DNA of 64,000 bases from Methanomicrobiales archaeon HGW-Methanomicrobiales-2 (GCA_002839645.1 PGYL01000001.1:1-64000); one strand, 5' to 3'. Numbered from the stretch's first letter, positions 17,883 to 26,619 are shown. The notes: generated by a model from the sequence alone, not told the origin. Numbers and translations are program-made.

Positions 17883-18709
17883 TCAGTCCCCTCTCCCGTT
17901 ATCTCGTTCATCACGTCTACCAGATCGTCTGACGACTTCTGGATGTACTGTAGCGCTCTCTCGATGATCTCCCGGACGGGCATTGAGCCGTCGCCCTCCA
18001 CCACGAAGATGAAACTGCTCGCGTCGGTACCGATGCGGATGGCCGCCTCGGTGCCGATGCCGCCGGCAACACATGCCTGCTCGCAGAGCCTGCAGAGGGA
18101 ACAAAGTTCCTGCCGTTCTGCAATGACCCGAACCTTACCCTGTGCTGTTTCGAGCACGTTGCGCGGACATTCGTCGACGCACATACCGCATCCGTCGCAC
18201 AACTCACCGATGGTGATCGCCGGGTGGTTCTTGTAGCCGCAGGCGGTTGTTGCCTGCCACTTGGCATGCTCGTTTCCGGTGCCGACGATGGCGTATGCCT
18301 CGAGCACGATCTTCTGGTCTCGCCCGAGGTCGATGATGGGGATCTTCTCTTCTGCCGGTGCAGCGTCGGGGTCCTGGGGTATCAGGTCGCTTGAGTAGAC
18401 CGTTCTTGGCCCCTCGACGGAGAGCGTATATGTTGCGGTGCAGACCGGGCACCCGGCGCCTTCGCAGGTGCATTCGCTACGCCGCGCGTAGCGTTTCAGG
18501 TCGGTCCGCAGGGGGATGAGCCCCAACCGGTGCGTCAGCATCTCATCGAAGAGGACGCTTGTATTATCGTAGATCCGGACATCTTCGATGGCGAGCGTCG
18601 GCACTTCGCTGATCATCGCCCGCCGAAACATATTGGCGAACGACGTGGAAACGCCGCTTAAGGTGAATTTGGCGACTCTCTCATCCAGTCGAGAAAACGC
18701 TATTTCCAT
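17879..18709 (-). CDS. rpoD: RNA polymerase subunit Rpo3 (RpoD) with two ferredoxin-type clusters
   Basis: A 276-residue Rpb3/alpha-like assembly subunit. The dimerisation part (FANMFRRAMISEVPTLAIEDVRIYDN) is followed by a cysteine cluster near 80-90 (C80, C82, C87, C90), then a ferredoxin-like insert with two complete four-Cys motifs: C171, C174, C177, C181 (CDGCGMCVDECP) and C203, C206, C209, C213 (CSLCRLCEQAC). Both [4Fe-4S] sites therefore look intact, as known for some methanogens. It overlaps rps11 by 1 bp and L18e by 4 bp. The clusters may link polymerase assembly to redox or iron status (inference). Confidence 0.97.
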   Translation of the reverse strand: MEIAFSRLDERVAKFTLSGVSTSFANMFRRAMISEVPTLAIEDVRIYDNTSVLFDEMLTHRLGLIPLRTDLKRYARRSECTCEGAGCPVCTATYTLSVEGPRTVYSSDLIPQDPDAAPAEEKIPIIDLGRDQKIVLEAYAIVGTGNEHAKWQATTACGYKNHPAITIGELCDGCGMCVDECPRNVLETAQGKVRVIAERQELCSLCRLCEQACVAGGIGTEAAIRIGTDASSFIFVVEGDGSMPVREIIERALQYIQKSSDDLVDVMNEITGEGTE

Positions 18710-19098
18710 TAAACTCTCCTTCCTCTCCGTCCGCCCTTACCGCGGATGCTGTCGTGGGGCACCGGGGTGACGTCTTCGATGCGGCCGATCCTTATCCCTG
18801 CACGGGCAAGGGCGCGGATGGCTGCCTGAGCGCCGGGTCCGGGGCTCCGCTGTTTGCCCCGTCCGGGTGCGCGGACCTTCACGTGGACGCCGGTGATGCC
18901 CTTGTCGCGCGCGTTCTGTGCGACCTGGATTGCCATCTGCATGGCTGCATACGGCGAGCTCTCGTTTCTGTCCTGCTTCACGACCATGCCGCCGCTGCTC
19001 TTGGTGACCGTCTCCGCTCCGGAGAGGTCGGTGACGGTGATGATGGTATTGTTAAAGGAGGCAAAGATGTGTGCAATGCCCCATTTCTCTTCTGCCAT
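18709..19098 (-). CDS. rpsK: Small subunit ribosomal protein uS11
   Basis: A 129-residue uS11: [22 protein letters not shown], then [27 protein letters not shown] and the basic C-terminal [20 protein letters not shown], which is the standard archaeal/eukaryal form. Part of the 30S platform. Confidence 0.97.
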   Translation of the reverse strand: MAEEKWGIAHIFASFNNTIITVTDLSGAETVTKSSGGMVVKQDRNESSPYAAMQMAIQVAQNARDKGITGVHVKVRAPGRGKQRSPGPGAQAAIRALARAGIRIGRIEDVTPVPHDSIRGKGGRRGRRV

Positions 19099-19102
19099 GA
19101 TA

Positions 19103-19651
19103 TTACCTCATTCCTGTGCGGGCGATGCGGCTTCTCTCGGGGTGAACGTCGTTCGTCAACGGGGAGGGGCCGTAGTAACTGATCTCCGGCTCTTCGGCTC
19201 TCGCGACACGGTAGCTCGGTACGGTCACGCGGCGACCGGAGATCGCGATGTGTCCGTGAACGATGAACTGCCGGGCCTGCTTGGGGGATCGTGCGAGCCC
19301 CTTGCGGATGACCTGCGTCTGGAGGCGGCGATCGAGTTGCTGCTCGACCTTCAGGCCGAGAGCGTCGCCGATATCGGCGTTCTCGCCGATGAGGCCGTAG
19401 CGGTAGAGATGGTTGAGGAACTGATCCTTCTTCGCCTGGTAGTCCTCAGTGCTGAGGCCACCCGACCGCAGTGCCACCAGCTCACGGGCGGCAGACCGGT
19501 ATTTCCGCAGCACGCTCTGGGCCTTCCAGAGTTCGCGCTTGTTCCGGAGGCCGTAATCGATGATGAGCCGCTTTTCGTCCTCAAGTCTTGTCTTCTCGAA
19601 CCGCCGCTTGGGCGTCGCGTATTGCTTGTGGTTTTTCCCTGGATATCCCAT
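19103..19651 (-). CDS. rpsD: Small subunit ribosomal protein uS4
   Basis: A 182-residue archaeal uS4. It starts [20 protein letters not shown], and the S4 RNA-binding domain is seen as [37 protein letters not shown]. It nucleates 30S body assembly. Four bp separate it from rps11. Confidence 0.97.
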   Translation of the reverse strand: MGYPGKNHKQYATPKRRFEKTRLEDEKRLIIDYGLRNKRELWKAQSVLRKYRSAARELVALRSGGLSTEDYQAKKDQFLNHLYRYGLIGENADIGDALGLKVEQQLDRRLQTQVIRKGLARSPKQARQFIVHGHIAISGRRVTVPSYRVARAEEPEISYYGPSPLTNDVHPERSRIARTGMR

Positions 19652-19663
19652 TCGATCACCGCA

Positions 19664-20113
19664 TTACTCTTTCTTTCTCTTGACGCCGACGGTCGTGCCG
19701 GTTCTGCCGGTGGACTTGGTGCGCTGACCGCGGACCTTCTGTCCTGTCTCGTGCCTGATGCCCCGGTAGCTGCGCATCTTACGCATACGGTTGACATCGT
19801 CGTCGTTCATCATCGTGAGATCGGGTCCGAGGAGATGACGAACCTCGCCGGTGTAGATGTCCTTCGGGCGGTTTACCATCCAGTCGGGCACCTGTTCGGT
19901 GTACGTATCAACGGCGTTTCCGATCCGCTCGACGGATCCGTCGTCCAGCTTGCCGAGAATGGCATGGGGATCCACGCCGGCAAGAGCGGTGATGGTGCGC
20001 GATGTGTGCGGACCAATGCCCTTGATCCCGGTCAGTGCGATGTGCACTGCCTTGGTGCCGTCGAGATCAGTGTTTCTGACTCGAACAAAGTACTTTATCT
20101 CTTCTTCATCCAT
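19664..20113 (-). CDS. rpsM: Small subunit ribosomal protein uS13
   Basis: A 149-residue uS13: [27 protein letters not shown] at the N-terminus and the [25 protein letters not shown] tRNA-contacting tail. It is the first protein gene of the superoperon, 34 nt after tRNA-Ser. Confidence 0.97.
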   Translation of the reverse strand: MDEEEIKYFVRVRNTDLDGTKAVHIALTGIKGIGPHTSRTITALAGVDPHAILGKLDDGSVERIGNAVDTYTEQVPDWMVNRPKDIYTGEVRHLLGPDLTMMNDDDVNRMRKMRSYRGIRHETGQKVRGQRTKSTGRTGTTVGVKRKKE

Positions 20114-20147
20114 GTGATCGCCTCATCATCGACGTTGTCGGTGAAAG

Positions 20148-20232
20148 CGCTGAGGGAGGGATTTGAACCCTCGAGTCCCAGGGGGACACAGGTTTAGCAA
20201 ACCTGCGCCATACCAGGCTTGGCTACCTCAAC
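20148..20232 (-). tRNA. tRNA-Ser (GCT)
   Basis: An 85-nt class II tRNA: acceptor GTTGAGG with CCTCAGC, discriminator G as expected for serine, D-arm TAGCCAAGCCTGG, anticodon stem-loop GCAGGTTTGCTAAACCTGT with anticodon GCT, a long variable arm (GTCCCCCTGGGAC) and T-arm GAGGG-TTCAAAT-CCCTC. No encoded CCA and no intron. It heads the ribosomal superoperon. Confidence 0.96.
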
Positions 20233-20258
20233 AGTGAACTTCGCATCTTTCGATACTC

Positions 20259-20276
20259 GCAACACGCGGGTGTTGC
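20259..20276 (-). other. Perfect hairpin in the tRNA-Ser/ribosomal operon leader
   Basis: GCAACAC/GTGTTGC gives a 7-bp stem with a CCGC loop (minus strand), 27 nt upstream of tRNA-Ser and downstream of AT-rich promoter-like sequence (CAAATATTATC near 20330). It could be a tRNA-leader processing structure or regulatory hairpin. Confidence 0.4.
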
Positions 20277-20347
20277 TCCAGACACAGCATTCTATGACTC
20301 GTGCCTATTCATTTTGGTATGATACCTTGATAATATTTGTGGTGTTT

Positions 20348-21313
20348 TCAGGGGGAGCGGCGAGCCCGCCGAACTCCACTTCCGATAAGTCCCGACGCAA
20401 CAATGGGGAGCGCGATCGTGGCGTCGCAGAAGCACTGGACACGGGGGGACGCCACTGCCTCCTTGCCCCAGCTGATCGCCTCCTCAAACGTGCACCCCGA
20501 AAGCCCGCCCCAGTGAGGGGCGTCGGTGGTGTACTGGATGGCGTAGGCATGTCCGCCGAGGTTCTGTTCGTGGATCGAGGCGATCACCTGGGTCTGCTGG
20601 ATGAAGTTCTTCGGCACGCCGCCGCCGACGTAGATGACGCCGGTCTTCTTCGCCTCCTCGACCATGCGCGTGATCTCGTCGGTGTCGGCGAGCTGGTCGA
20701 TATCGATGTCGATCCCGCGCCTGCGCGCCATCACGAGGCCGATGCCGATGGATGAGTCGCCGAGGGCGGGGATGAAGATCGGGACGCCGTACTCGGCGCA
20801 GGTGGCGATGAGCGACTGTCCCTCCGGCCTGTGCTCGCGAAGCCAGTTCCCGAGGAGCCGGATGAACTCCCGTGAGGAACCCCGGAACGGTGCGATCTCG
20901 TCGGCGAACCGCGATATCTCCGCGTCGATACTCCGGAACTCCTCTTCGTACGCGAAGACGTCATAGATGCGGTCTATCCCCTTCTCGAAGAGTGCCGCAT
21001 CGTCTGCGTGGTGGTGGCCGAGGTAGTGCCGGACACCAAGGTGCTCGCAGGTGTCATGGAAGATGTTTGCACCCGTCGAGACCAGGACGTCGATGTAGCG
21101 GTGCCTGACGAGTTCGATGAGTATGTTCTGCATACCTCCCGGGATCATCGCCCCCGACAGCCCCATGAATATCGTGCAGTCCGGATCTTCGACCATCCTG
21201 GTCCAGACGCCGAGCGACTCCCCGAGTTTTCTTCCCTGGAAGCCGGTCCTGCTCATGGACAGGAGAAGTGCCGTTACATCCGTATTCGGTTTGACTGGCT
21301 GCGTTGGTTTCAT
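20348..21313 (-). CDS. dys: Deoxyhypusine synthase
   Basis: A 321-residue NAD-dependent enzyme that transfers an aminobutyl group from spermidine to the aIF5A lysine. It shows SGAMIPGGMQNILIELV and STGANIFHDTCEHLG (NAD/substrate region), SIGIGLVMAR, and the active-site lysine loop YVGGGVPKNF, so the catalytic Lys is retained, unlike in some DHS-like paralogues. GLSGCTFEEAISWGKE matches the conserved C-terminal segment. It is monocistronic on the minus strand, and a copy of the dispersed repeat lies just upstream of it. Confidence 0.93.
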   Translation of the reverse strand: MKPTQPVKPNTDVTALLLSMSRTGFQGRKLGESLGVWTRMVEDPDCTIFMGLSGAMIPGGMQNILIELVRHRYIDVLVSTGANIFHDTCEHLGVRHYLGHHHADDAALFEKGIDRIYDVFAYEEEFRSIDAEISRFADEIAPFRGSSREFIRLLGNWLREHRPEGQSLIATCAEYGVPIFIPALGDSSIGIGLVMARRRGIDIDIDQLADTDEITRMVEEAKKTGVIYVGGGVPKNFIQQTQVIASIHEQNLGGHAYAIQYTTDAPHWGGLSGCTFEEAISWGKEAVASPRVQCFCDATIALPIVASGLIGSGVRRARRSP

Positions 21314-21373
21314 GGAAATATCCTGATACCGTTTCTGGCTGTGGAGTATTAATGATTGGTACCGAAGGTGCGG

Positions 21374-21680
21374 GGAACGACTTCCCGAAGGGGAAGGAGT
21401 TCGAGCACCGTCAGGTGCGAAGGGGCGGGGCGGGGCTCTGGAACTATCTTATATGGTGGTTTATGGGTGTCCGGGATGCGAGGACAGACCCCATGCACTG
21501 GACCGTGGTGGCTATCGTCACGCACTGCCCCCGCCCCTCGGGCGGGGGAGGAGGCCGGAGGCCGGGCGAGGTGGGGATGCAGTATAGCCTTATGAACTTG
21601 GAGACAGGGGAGGGGGGCTTGCCCCCCTCCCCGTCAGCCCCGCCCCCAATGGCGATATTCCCACGGTCCAGTGCCATGGG
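21374..21680 (+). repeat. Dispersed repeat element, copy A (rearranged)
   Basis: The core at 21490-21680 matches copies B and C. It has near-inverted ends (CACTGGACCGTGG... and its reverse complement at 21661-21673), a GCCCCCGCC/GGCGGGGG stem, the GGAGGCCGGAGGCCGGGCGAGGTGGGG block, and a long GGGGAGGGGGGC-TT-GCCCCCCTCCCC hairpin. A second module (21374-21420, GAGTTCGAGCACCGTCAGGTGCG) lies to the left, in inverted orientation relative to copies B and C. No ORF is plausible. The rest of the gap to 21813 holds nothing else I recognise. Confidence 0.8.
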
Positions 21681-21813
21681 CTTTGTACCCGCATCTTGAG
21701 CACCCATGCTCCTGCAAGAGATGGTCTGAAAAGATATCCCGAGAGCCGCCCCTCAACCAGTTCCTGTAAGCCTACATTCTTAGATTAAAACCCGGAACGG
21801 ACCGCCCGTCCGC

Positions 21814-21850
21814 AAAAAAAAGTAGTATCAGGCCCTCTTCACAGGGCCTG
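21814..21850 (-). terminator. Terminator of the CBS gene cluster
   Basis: On the minus strand a perfect 8-bp stem CAGGCCCT/AGGGCCTG (21850-21843 and 21836-21829, 6-nt loop) contains the stop codon of the last CBS gene. After 7 nt it is followed by TTTTTTTT (21821-21814). Confidence 0.75.
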
Positions 21851-22621
21851 GACCAGTGTGTTCCTGGTTACAACGCCTGCGATCCTGCCGTTCTGCTGGA
21901 CCGGGACGGAACTGATGCTCTTCTTAAGCATCAGGTCGATGACATCCGAGACGTCGGTATCCGCATCCACCGAGATCAGGGGCGCGCTCATGATGTCGCG
22001 CACGAGAAGGTTCCTGATCCGGTACTCCTGGTGGGTCTCTTCCACGAGATCCTTGAACGCGTAGAGCGCCTTTGCGACATCGGTCTCCGTGACGATGCCG
22101 AGGACCCGGTCGCCCTCCTCGACGATGAAGCGGTTGATCTCACCGTCCAGCATTCTCCTGCGGAGGTGGACGGCCCGCTCCTCGACCTGGATGGTGTGTG
22201 CCGGTTCCATGACGCTCTGGAGGCCGCCCGCCGGCCGGAGCACCTTCAGGAGGTCACCTGCCGTCACCTGTCCGATGAGACGGTGCTCGGCATCAAGAAC
22301 CACGACCAGCTTGTAGTGCTGGAGCAGCGGCACCAGAACATCGATGCTCTGGTCCGGGTATGCCGAGGTGAAGTTCTCCTCGACGGTGTTCGCGACATGG
22401 ATGGATGTGGCCTTCAGCGTCTGGGTCTTCCTGCTCCCGAGTGTCTCGGCGATCGCTGCCCGGGATGTCGTGCCGATGACCGTCCCGTTGTTGGTCACGA
22501 TAAGCGGATCGACGCCTTCACCGAGCATCTTCTCGAGCGCTTCGCTGACAAAGGCGGACTTCGCGATAGTGATCGGTTTTGCCATCACGTCTTTGACGAG
22601 TAACTGAAATCTGTCGCTCAT
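21839..22621 (-). CDS. CBS-domain protein 1 (four CBS motifs)
   Basis: A 260-residue protein made only of two CBS pairs (Bateman modules), which bind adenosyl nucleotides (AMP, ATP, SAM) in many proteins. Repeats begin at VKDVMAKPITI (~9), AYPDQSIDVLVPLL (~85), VMEPAHTIQVEE (~137) and VRDIMSAPLISV (~207); each ends in a GxxT/S motif such as GQVTAGDLL and GIVTETDVA. It has no enzymatic domain, so a sensor or adaptor role is likely. It is the last of five CBS genes, and its start overlaps the CBS 2 stop by 4 bp. Confidence 0.92.
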   Translation of the reverse strand: MSDRFQLLVKDVMAKPITIAKSAFVSEALEKMLGEGVDPLIVTNNGTVIGTTSRAAIAETLGSRKTQTLKATSIHVANTVEENFTSAYPDQSIDVLVPLLQHYKLVVVLDAEHRLIGQVTAGDLLKVLRPAGGLQSVMEPAHTIQVEERAVHLRRRMLDGEINRFIVEEGDRVLGIVTETDVAKALYAFKDLVEETHQEYRIRNLLVRDIMSAPLISVDADTDVSDVIDLMLKKSISSVPVQQNGRIAGVVTRNTLVQAL

Positions 22622-23457
22622 TTTGCCACTTCCTTTATGATATCATCTCTCTTGAGCATGCCCCGGACCTCATCGTCCTCGAGGACCACGATACTGTTGA
22701 TCTGGTTTTCGAGCATCAGCCCGATAGCATCCTGGAGGGATGCATCGGAGGGAACGGTGATGACCGGGCGGTTCATGATGTCTTCTGCAACTGCCGATAC
22801 CTCGACGACGTATCTGAGGCGTTTCTGCCCTGCCGGCTCCTCTTTCCTGAGGTGTGTGACATCTTTTCTGGGCAGGTTCGTTCGCTCGTCCTGATACTCA
22901 TAAAATGCGAGGTTACTTTCCGTAATGATGCCGGCAAGGCTTCCATTGTCGTTAACGACAATAAGTTTATCGTTTTTTCCTTTTATCGTGTCGACAACAT
23001 GGTCAAGCGAGTGGTAGCGGTTGACCGTGGCCGCGTCCTCCATGATCTCGCTGACCTGGAGAGAGAGCCCGCGTACATGGGCTGAACGGAGAACATCCAG
23101 TTTGGTGACGATGCCGGTCACCTTGCCGTTTTCGGCCACGGGCAGTCCGGATATGTCCTTATCGAGCATTATGGCTGCAATTTCACGAATGCTGGTCTCC
23201 GGTTTTACCGTGATCGGATCCGGTGCCATCAGGACACTGACCGGGATTCGATCGATCGGGCGCCGCCGCCACATCGGTTCCGTCTGCCTGAGCCGGTAGG
23301 CGATATCCTTCTTGGTCAGGATGCCCTGAAGATCTTCCCCTTCCATGACGGGAAGTCTCGAGACGCGGTGCTTGAGCATAAGGTTTCGCGCATAGGCGAC
23401 ATTATCGGCCGGTGCAACGACGTACACCGGCGTGGACATCACATCAATGGCACGCAT
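22618..23457 (-). CDS. CBS-domain protein 2 (four CBS motifs)
   Basis: A 279-residue CBS-only protein. Units start at AIDVMSTPVYVV, VLMAPDPITV, VSEIMEDAATV and AEDIMNRPVITV; the GILTKKDIA, GIVTKLDVL and GIITESNLA motifs are nucleotide ribose/phosphate contacts. ATG 23457 (MRAIDVM) is chosen over a TTG seven codons upstream, because AGAGGTGAG sits 4-6 nt before it. Partner unknown. Confidence 0.92.
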   Translation of the reverse strand: MRAIDVMSTPVYVVAPADNVAYARNLMLKHRVSRLPVMEGEDLQGILTKKDIAYRLRQTEPMWRRRPIDRIPVSVLMAPDPITVKPETSIREIAAIMLDKDISGLPVAENGKVTGIVTKLDVLRSAHVRGLSLQVSEIMEDAATVNRYHSLDHVVDTIKGKNDKLIVVNDNGSLAGIITESNLAFYEYQDERTNLPRKDVTHLRKEEPAGQKRLRYVVEVSAVAEDIMNRPVITVPSDASLQDAIGLMLENQINSIVVLEDDEVRGMLKRDDIIKEVAK

Positions 23458-23464
23458 TCTCTTC

Positions 23465-24412
23465 TCACCTCTCTGCAAATGCTTTCACAAGGTCGTATTC
23501 TGTCACGAGTCCGACAAGGTGCGAATCCTCTATGACGGGCAGCGCCCCGACACGCCGCTGGATCATCTCGATGGCGATGTCGTGGATATTCCGGTCCGGC
23601 GTGGTGGTGTGAAGTTCCCCCGAGAGGAGCGACCTTACCGGCGCGCCCATAACCTCGGCGGAGTCTCCCGTCGTCAGCTGCTCGAAGGCTTTCCCTTTTC
23701 CGAGATAACTCATGATATCGGTGGCGGTGACGATGCCGCAGAGAAGATCGTCGACAACGACTGGAAGCCGCCGGAACCTGCACTTTACCATCTCCTCGCA
23801 GACTTTGCCGATCGGCGTATCGGGACTGGTGACGCGGACGGATGCCTTCATGACATCTTCTGCCCTGCGGCCCGAGTGCGCGGTGGCGAGCACCTTCATC
23901 ACGTCGCGCTCGGTCACGATACCCTTGAGTTCTCCTTCGGCGTCGGTGATGGGGATCCCGCCGATGTTTTTGTTGATGATGATATCGACCGCATCGGCGA
24001 TGTTCCCCGCAACAGGCATGGTGACCAGGTGCGGGGTCATGATCTCGCGGAGTCCCTCGTTGATGGCCGCAAGAAAGTTCCCCCCGTGTTTCACCTGTAC
24101 GAGGTTGAACTTGTCGCCGCCACCCATGAAGTCGATGATGTCGCTGACGGTCACGATCCCCCGGAGGCGGTGCGTCCCCGCATCGACGAGCGGCAGCCTG
24201 CGGAACCCTTCGCGGGTCATAATCTCGACTGCCTGGATGATCGTGGTGGTCTGCTGTGCCGTGACGACGTCCCGGGTAGCGATCGCCATAATCTCGCCTT
24301 CATACTCGGCGATCCTTGTCTTGAAGTCGACTGGTCCGCGATCGCGTCTGCCCGGCATCTTCAGGAGCCTGTCAGCCGGTTTCTTATCCGAGTTATTGGG
24401 ATTCGGTTGCAT
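23465..24412 (-). CDS. CBS-domain protein 3 (four CBS motifs)
   Basis: A 315-residue protein with an ~30-residue basic N-terminus (SDKKPADRLLKMPGRRDRG) followed by four CBS units: ATRDVVTAQQTT, LREIMTPHLVTM, AEDVMKASVRV and MGAPVRSLLSGEL. The first three carry GIVT motifs (GIVTVSDII, GIVTERDVM, GIVTATDIM); the fourth carries GLVTEYDLV. The charged N-terminus distinguishes it from its neighbours. It lies 7 bp upstream of CBS 2. Confidence 0.92.
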   Translation of the reverse strand: MQPNPNNSDKKPADRLLKMPGRRDRGPVDFKTRIAEYEGEIMAIATRDVVTAQQTTTIIQAVEIMTREGFRRLPLVDAGTHRLRGIVTVSDIIDFMGGGDKFNLVQVKHGGNFLAAINEGLREIMTPHLVTMPVAGNIADAVDIIINKNIGGIPITDAEGELKGIVTERDVMKVLATAHSGRRAEDVMKASVRVTSPDTPIGKVCEEMVKCRFRRLPVVVDDLLCGIVTATDIMSYLGKGKAFEQLTTGDSAEVMGAPVRSLLSGELHTTTPDRNIHDIAIEMIQRRVGALPVIEDSHLVGLVTEYDLVKAFAER

Positions 24413-24451
24413 CGTCTCACTCCTCTGGGATTATAGTGTCAGGAGATATTT

Positions 24452-25207
24452 TCACGGCATTCGGCCGCTGATGGCGTCATGACGGTCGATAACGCCGACG
24501 AGCCTCTTTTTCTCGTCGACGACAGGGAGGATGCTGATGTCGTGGTCGACCATCAGCCGGCTTGCCGTTGCTATCGAGTCATCGGGCGTCACCGTTATTA
24601 CGGGTGTCGTCATGACCCGGTCCACGGTGGTGTCGGCCTGGTTCTTCACCGATGTGCGGACATTTCCGGCACGCAGGAGATCCCGGCGGGAGATGACGCC
24701 GATGGTCTCTTTCTTCTGCACCACGGGAAACGCGGAAAAGCCGCTCGAAACGATCAGGCTATAGATGCGGAGTATCGGGTCGTCCGGTGCGCAGGTGACG
24801 GGTTCCCGCGTCATGACCGTCTCGACCCTGCCGGGGATGTCACGACGGGAGATCAGGATGGGGAAGAGTTCGGAGAAGAGCACCCCTCCTTTGAAGATAC
24901 CGTCTTCACTGACGACTGCAGCGCTGTTTGTACGGGCATTCTGTATTGCGAGGCCGACCTCCGCGAGGGGCGTATTCGGGGCGACCTGGGCGGCCTCCCG
25001 AATAAAGCCTTTGACCGTGACGTTTGATTTGGTGTCCATAACCCGCAGGACATCGGATATGTCGAGATAGCCCATCAGATGGTTTTTCTCGTCCACGATG
25101 TAGAGTTCACGAAAGACGTCGTCCCGGAGAACGCTCCGTGCTTTCGTGACATAGTCGTCATAGCGCAGGGTGGGGATCTCCACCATCAGGTTTGAGGCCA
25201 CTTTCAT
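24452..25207 (-). CDS. CBS-domain protein 4 (four CBS motifs, first degenerate)
   Basis: A 251-residue protein with three clear CBS units (GFIREAAQVAPNTPLAEV..., VETVMTREPVTCAPDD, VDRVMTTPVITVTPDD) and a weaker first unit beginning NLMVEIPTLRYDDYV with YLDISDVL instead of the usual G-x-T motif. ATG 25207 overlaps the CBS 5 stop by 4 bp, indicating coupling. It differs from the others mainly in this degenerate first unit, which may have lost nucleotide binding. Confidence 0.9.
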   Translation of the reverse strand: MKVASNLMVEIPTLRYDDYVTKARSVLRDDVFRELYIVDEKNHLMGYLDISDVLRVMDTKSNVTVKGFIREAAQVAPNTPLAEVGLAIQNARTNSAAVVSEDGIFKGGVLFSELFPILISRRDIPGRVETVMTREPVTCAPDDPILRIYSLIVSSGFSAFPVVQKKETIGVISRRDLLRAGNVRTSVKNQADTTVDRVMTTPVITVTPDDSIATASRLMVDHDISILPVVDEKKRLVGVIDRHDAISGRMP

Positions 25208-25767
25208 AACAACTGCTCCTCCTCCCGACAGACGGGGCAGAGCATAAGGTTGTCGACCCGTGAGAGATCATCGGACATGTTCCCGCACCGGTCGCAGACC
25301 CCCATAGCGTACTCTTCTTCGCGGTTGATCTCGATGAGGTCCGCCAGCAGTTCGTTCACCTCAGCCGCGACGGTGAGGATATCCCTGACCGTCACAATCC
25401 CGATGACCTGCTGCTCCTCAACAATAGGAAGCCTGCGGACACGGTGCTTCACCATCATTGCTGCGGCATCCCCGACCAGTTTGTCGGCACCGATCGTGAT
25501 CAGCGGGGTGCTCATGATCTCGCTGACATGGATGCTGCTCGGCTTTGAGTCTTTTGCCACAACTTTGCAGTTGATATCCTCCTCAGTGACGATCCCGGCG
25601 GGCAGGTTATTCTGCAGCACAATGCAACTGCCGACTCCATCGCGGCACATAGTCTGTGCCGCCCGGGCAACAGTCTCCCCCCCGTCGATGGTCGTTGGAT
25701 GGCTCTGCATGACCTCCCTGAGTGGTATGCGTGTCTCGAAGCGGATGGTATCGCTATTGTTTATCAT
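25204..25767 (-). CDS. CBS-pair protein with C-terminal zinc ribbon
   Basis: A 187-residue protein and the first gene of the CBS cluster. Residues ~15-135 hold two CBS units (LREVMQSHPTTI, VSEIMSTPLITI, with GIVTEEDI and GIVTVRDIL), and the tail has CDRCGNMS...LCPVCREEE, a four-Cys rubredoxin-like zinc ribbon. The architecture suggests nucleic-acid or protein binding controlled by a nucleotide. AGGAGAATCCC precedes ATG, and a TATA box lies 70-80 nt upstream of it. Confidence 0.92.
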   Translation of the reverse strand: MINNSDTIRFETRIPLREVMQSHPTTIDGGETVARAAQTMCRDGVGSCIVLQNNLPAGIVTEEDINCKVVAKDSKPSSIHVSEIMSTPLITIGADKLVGDAAAMMVKHRVRRLPIVEEQQVIGIVTVRDILTVAAEVNELLADLIEINREEEYAMGVCDRCGNMSDDLSRVDNLMLCPVCREEEQLL

Positions 25768-25835
25768 GGGATTCTCCTAATCGAGCCGATATATGGCCAG
25801 ATTCTTCAGGTGCAAGTGTATCTAGGTCTCAACAG

Positions 25836-25845
25836 TATAAAATAA
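25836..25845 (-). promoter_or_regulatory. TATA box for the CBS gene cluster
   Basis: Minus-strand TTATTTTATA, 69-78 nt before ATG 25767. A start site near 25811 would leave a leader of about 44 nt. Confidence 0.55.
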
Positions 25846-25903
25846 TTCTCACGCTCCGAGATTGCGGTTTGTCTCCAAAATAGGGAAATTGCGCCGGACG
25901 GAA

Positions 25904-25940
25904 CATATAATTATATTTATTCGTGTGTGCCATAACACAC
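25904..25940 (+). promoter_or_regulatory. TATA box plus inverted repeat before the GTPase operon
   Basis: CATATAATTATATTTAT (25904-25920) is a strong TATA element. A perfect inverted repeat GTGTGT-GCCATA-ACACAC (25923-25940) covers the predicted start site, making it a candidate operator. GGGAG precedes ATG 25978. Confidence 0.5.
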
Positions 25941-25977
25941 TAACGTATAGGCAAATCGGCCTACCAGAGGGAGCTTA

Positions 25978-26619
25978 ATGACGTTCTTAGTTCGTACGAA
26001 AAAAAGGATCTCGGGTTTCTTGAAGGGACTCTTTAAGAAGCGGACCTGCCGCATCGGGATTTATGGCCCTCCCAATGCCGGCAAGACGACGCTTGCGAAT
26101 CGGATTGTGCGGGATTGGGTTGGTGATGCGGTCGGGCCGGTCAGTGAAGTGCCTCACGAGACCCGCCGTGTGCGACGCAAGGAAGATATCACGATCAAAG
26201 GCCAGAACGGCAGCTCGATCACCATCGATATCGTCGATACGCCGGGCGTGACGACCAAGATCGACTATAACGAGTTCGTCGAATACGGCATCGAGAAGGA
26301 AGAGGCGATCAAGCGGGCACGGGAGGCGACCGAGGGCGTGGCTGAGGCGATGCACTGGCTCCGCGAGGATATCGATGGCGTCATTTACATGCTCGACTCC
26401 ACACTGGACCCGTTCCAGCAGGTGAACATCATGCTTGTGGGGATCATCGAGAGCCGGAAACTCCCTGTCCTGATCGTCGCGAACAAGAACGATCTTCCTG
26501 ATGCTTCCGCCGCGCGGATCAAGAGTGCATTTCCCCAGCACCCTGTGATCTCCATCTCGGGCCTTGAAGGAAACAACGTGGATGAGTTGTACGAGAACAT
26601 GACGTCGTATTTCGGGTGA
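25978..26619 (+). CDS. Era-like GTP-binding protein
   Basis: A 213-residue small GTPase of the TRAFAC/Era-like type. A basic N-terminus (VRTKKRISGFLKGLFKKRTC) precedes G1 GPPNAGKTTLAN, G3 VDTPGV, and G4 NKND; the G5 region follows near VISISGLEGNN. It is the first gene of an operon with a DUF2073 protein and a DUF2072 zinc-ribbon protein, an arrangement repeated in many euryarchaea as I recall. The cellular role is unknown; translation or RNA-related work is an inference from the family. It is divergent from the CBS cluster. Confidence 0.9.
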   Translation: MTFLVRTKKRISGFLKGLFKKRTCRIGIYGPPNAGKTTLANRIVRDWVGDAVGPVSEVPHETRRVRRKEDITIKGQNGSSITIDIVDTPGVTTKIDYNEFVEYGIEKEEAIKRAREATEGVAEAMHWLREDIDGVIYMLDSTLDPFQQVNIMLVGIIESRKLPVLIVANKNDLPDASAARIKSAFPQHPVISISGLEGNNVDELYENMTSYFG

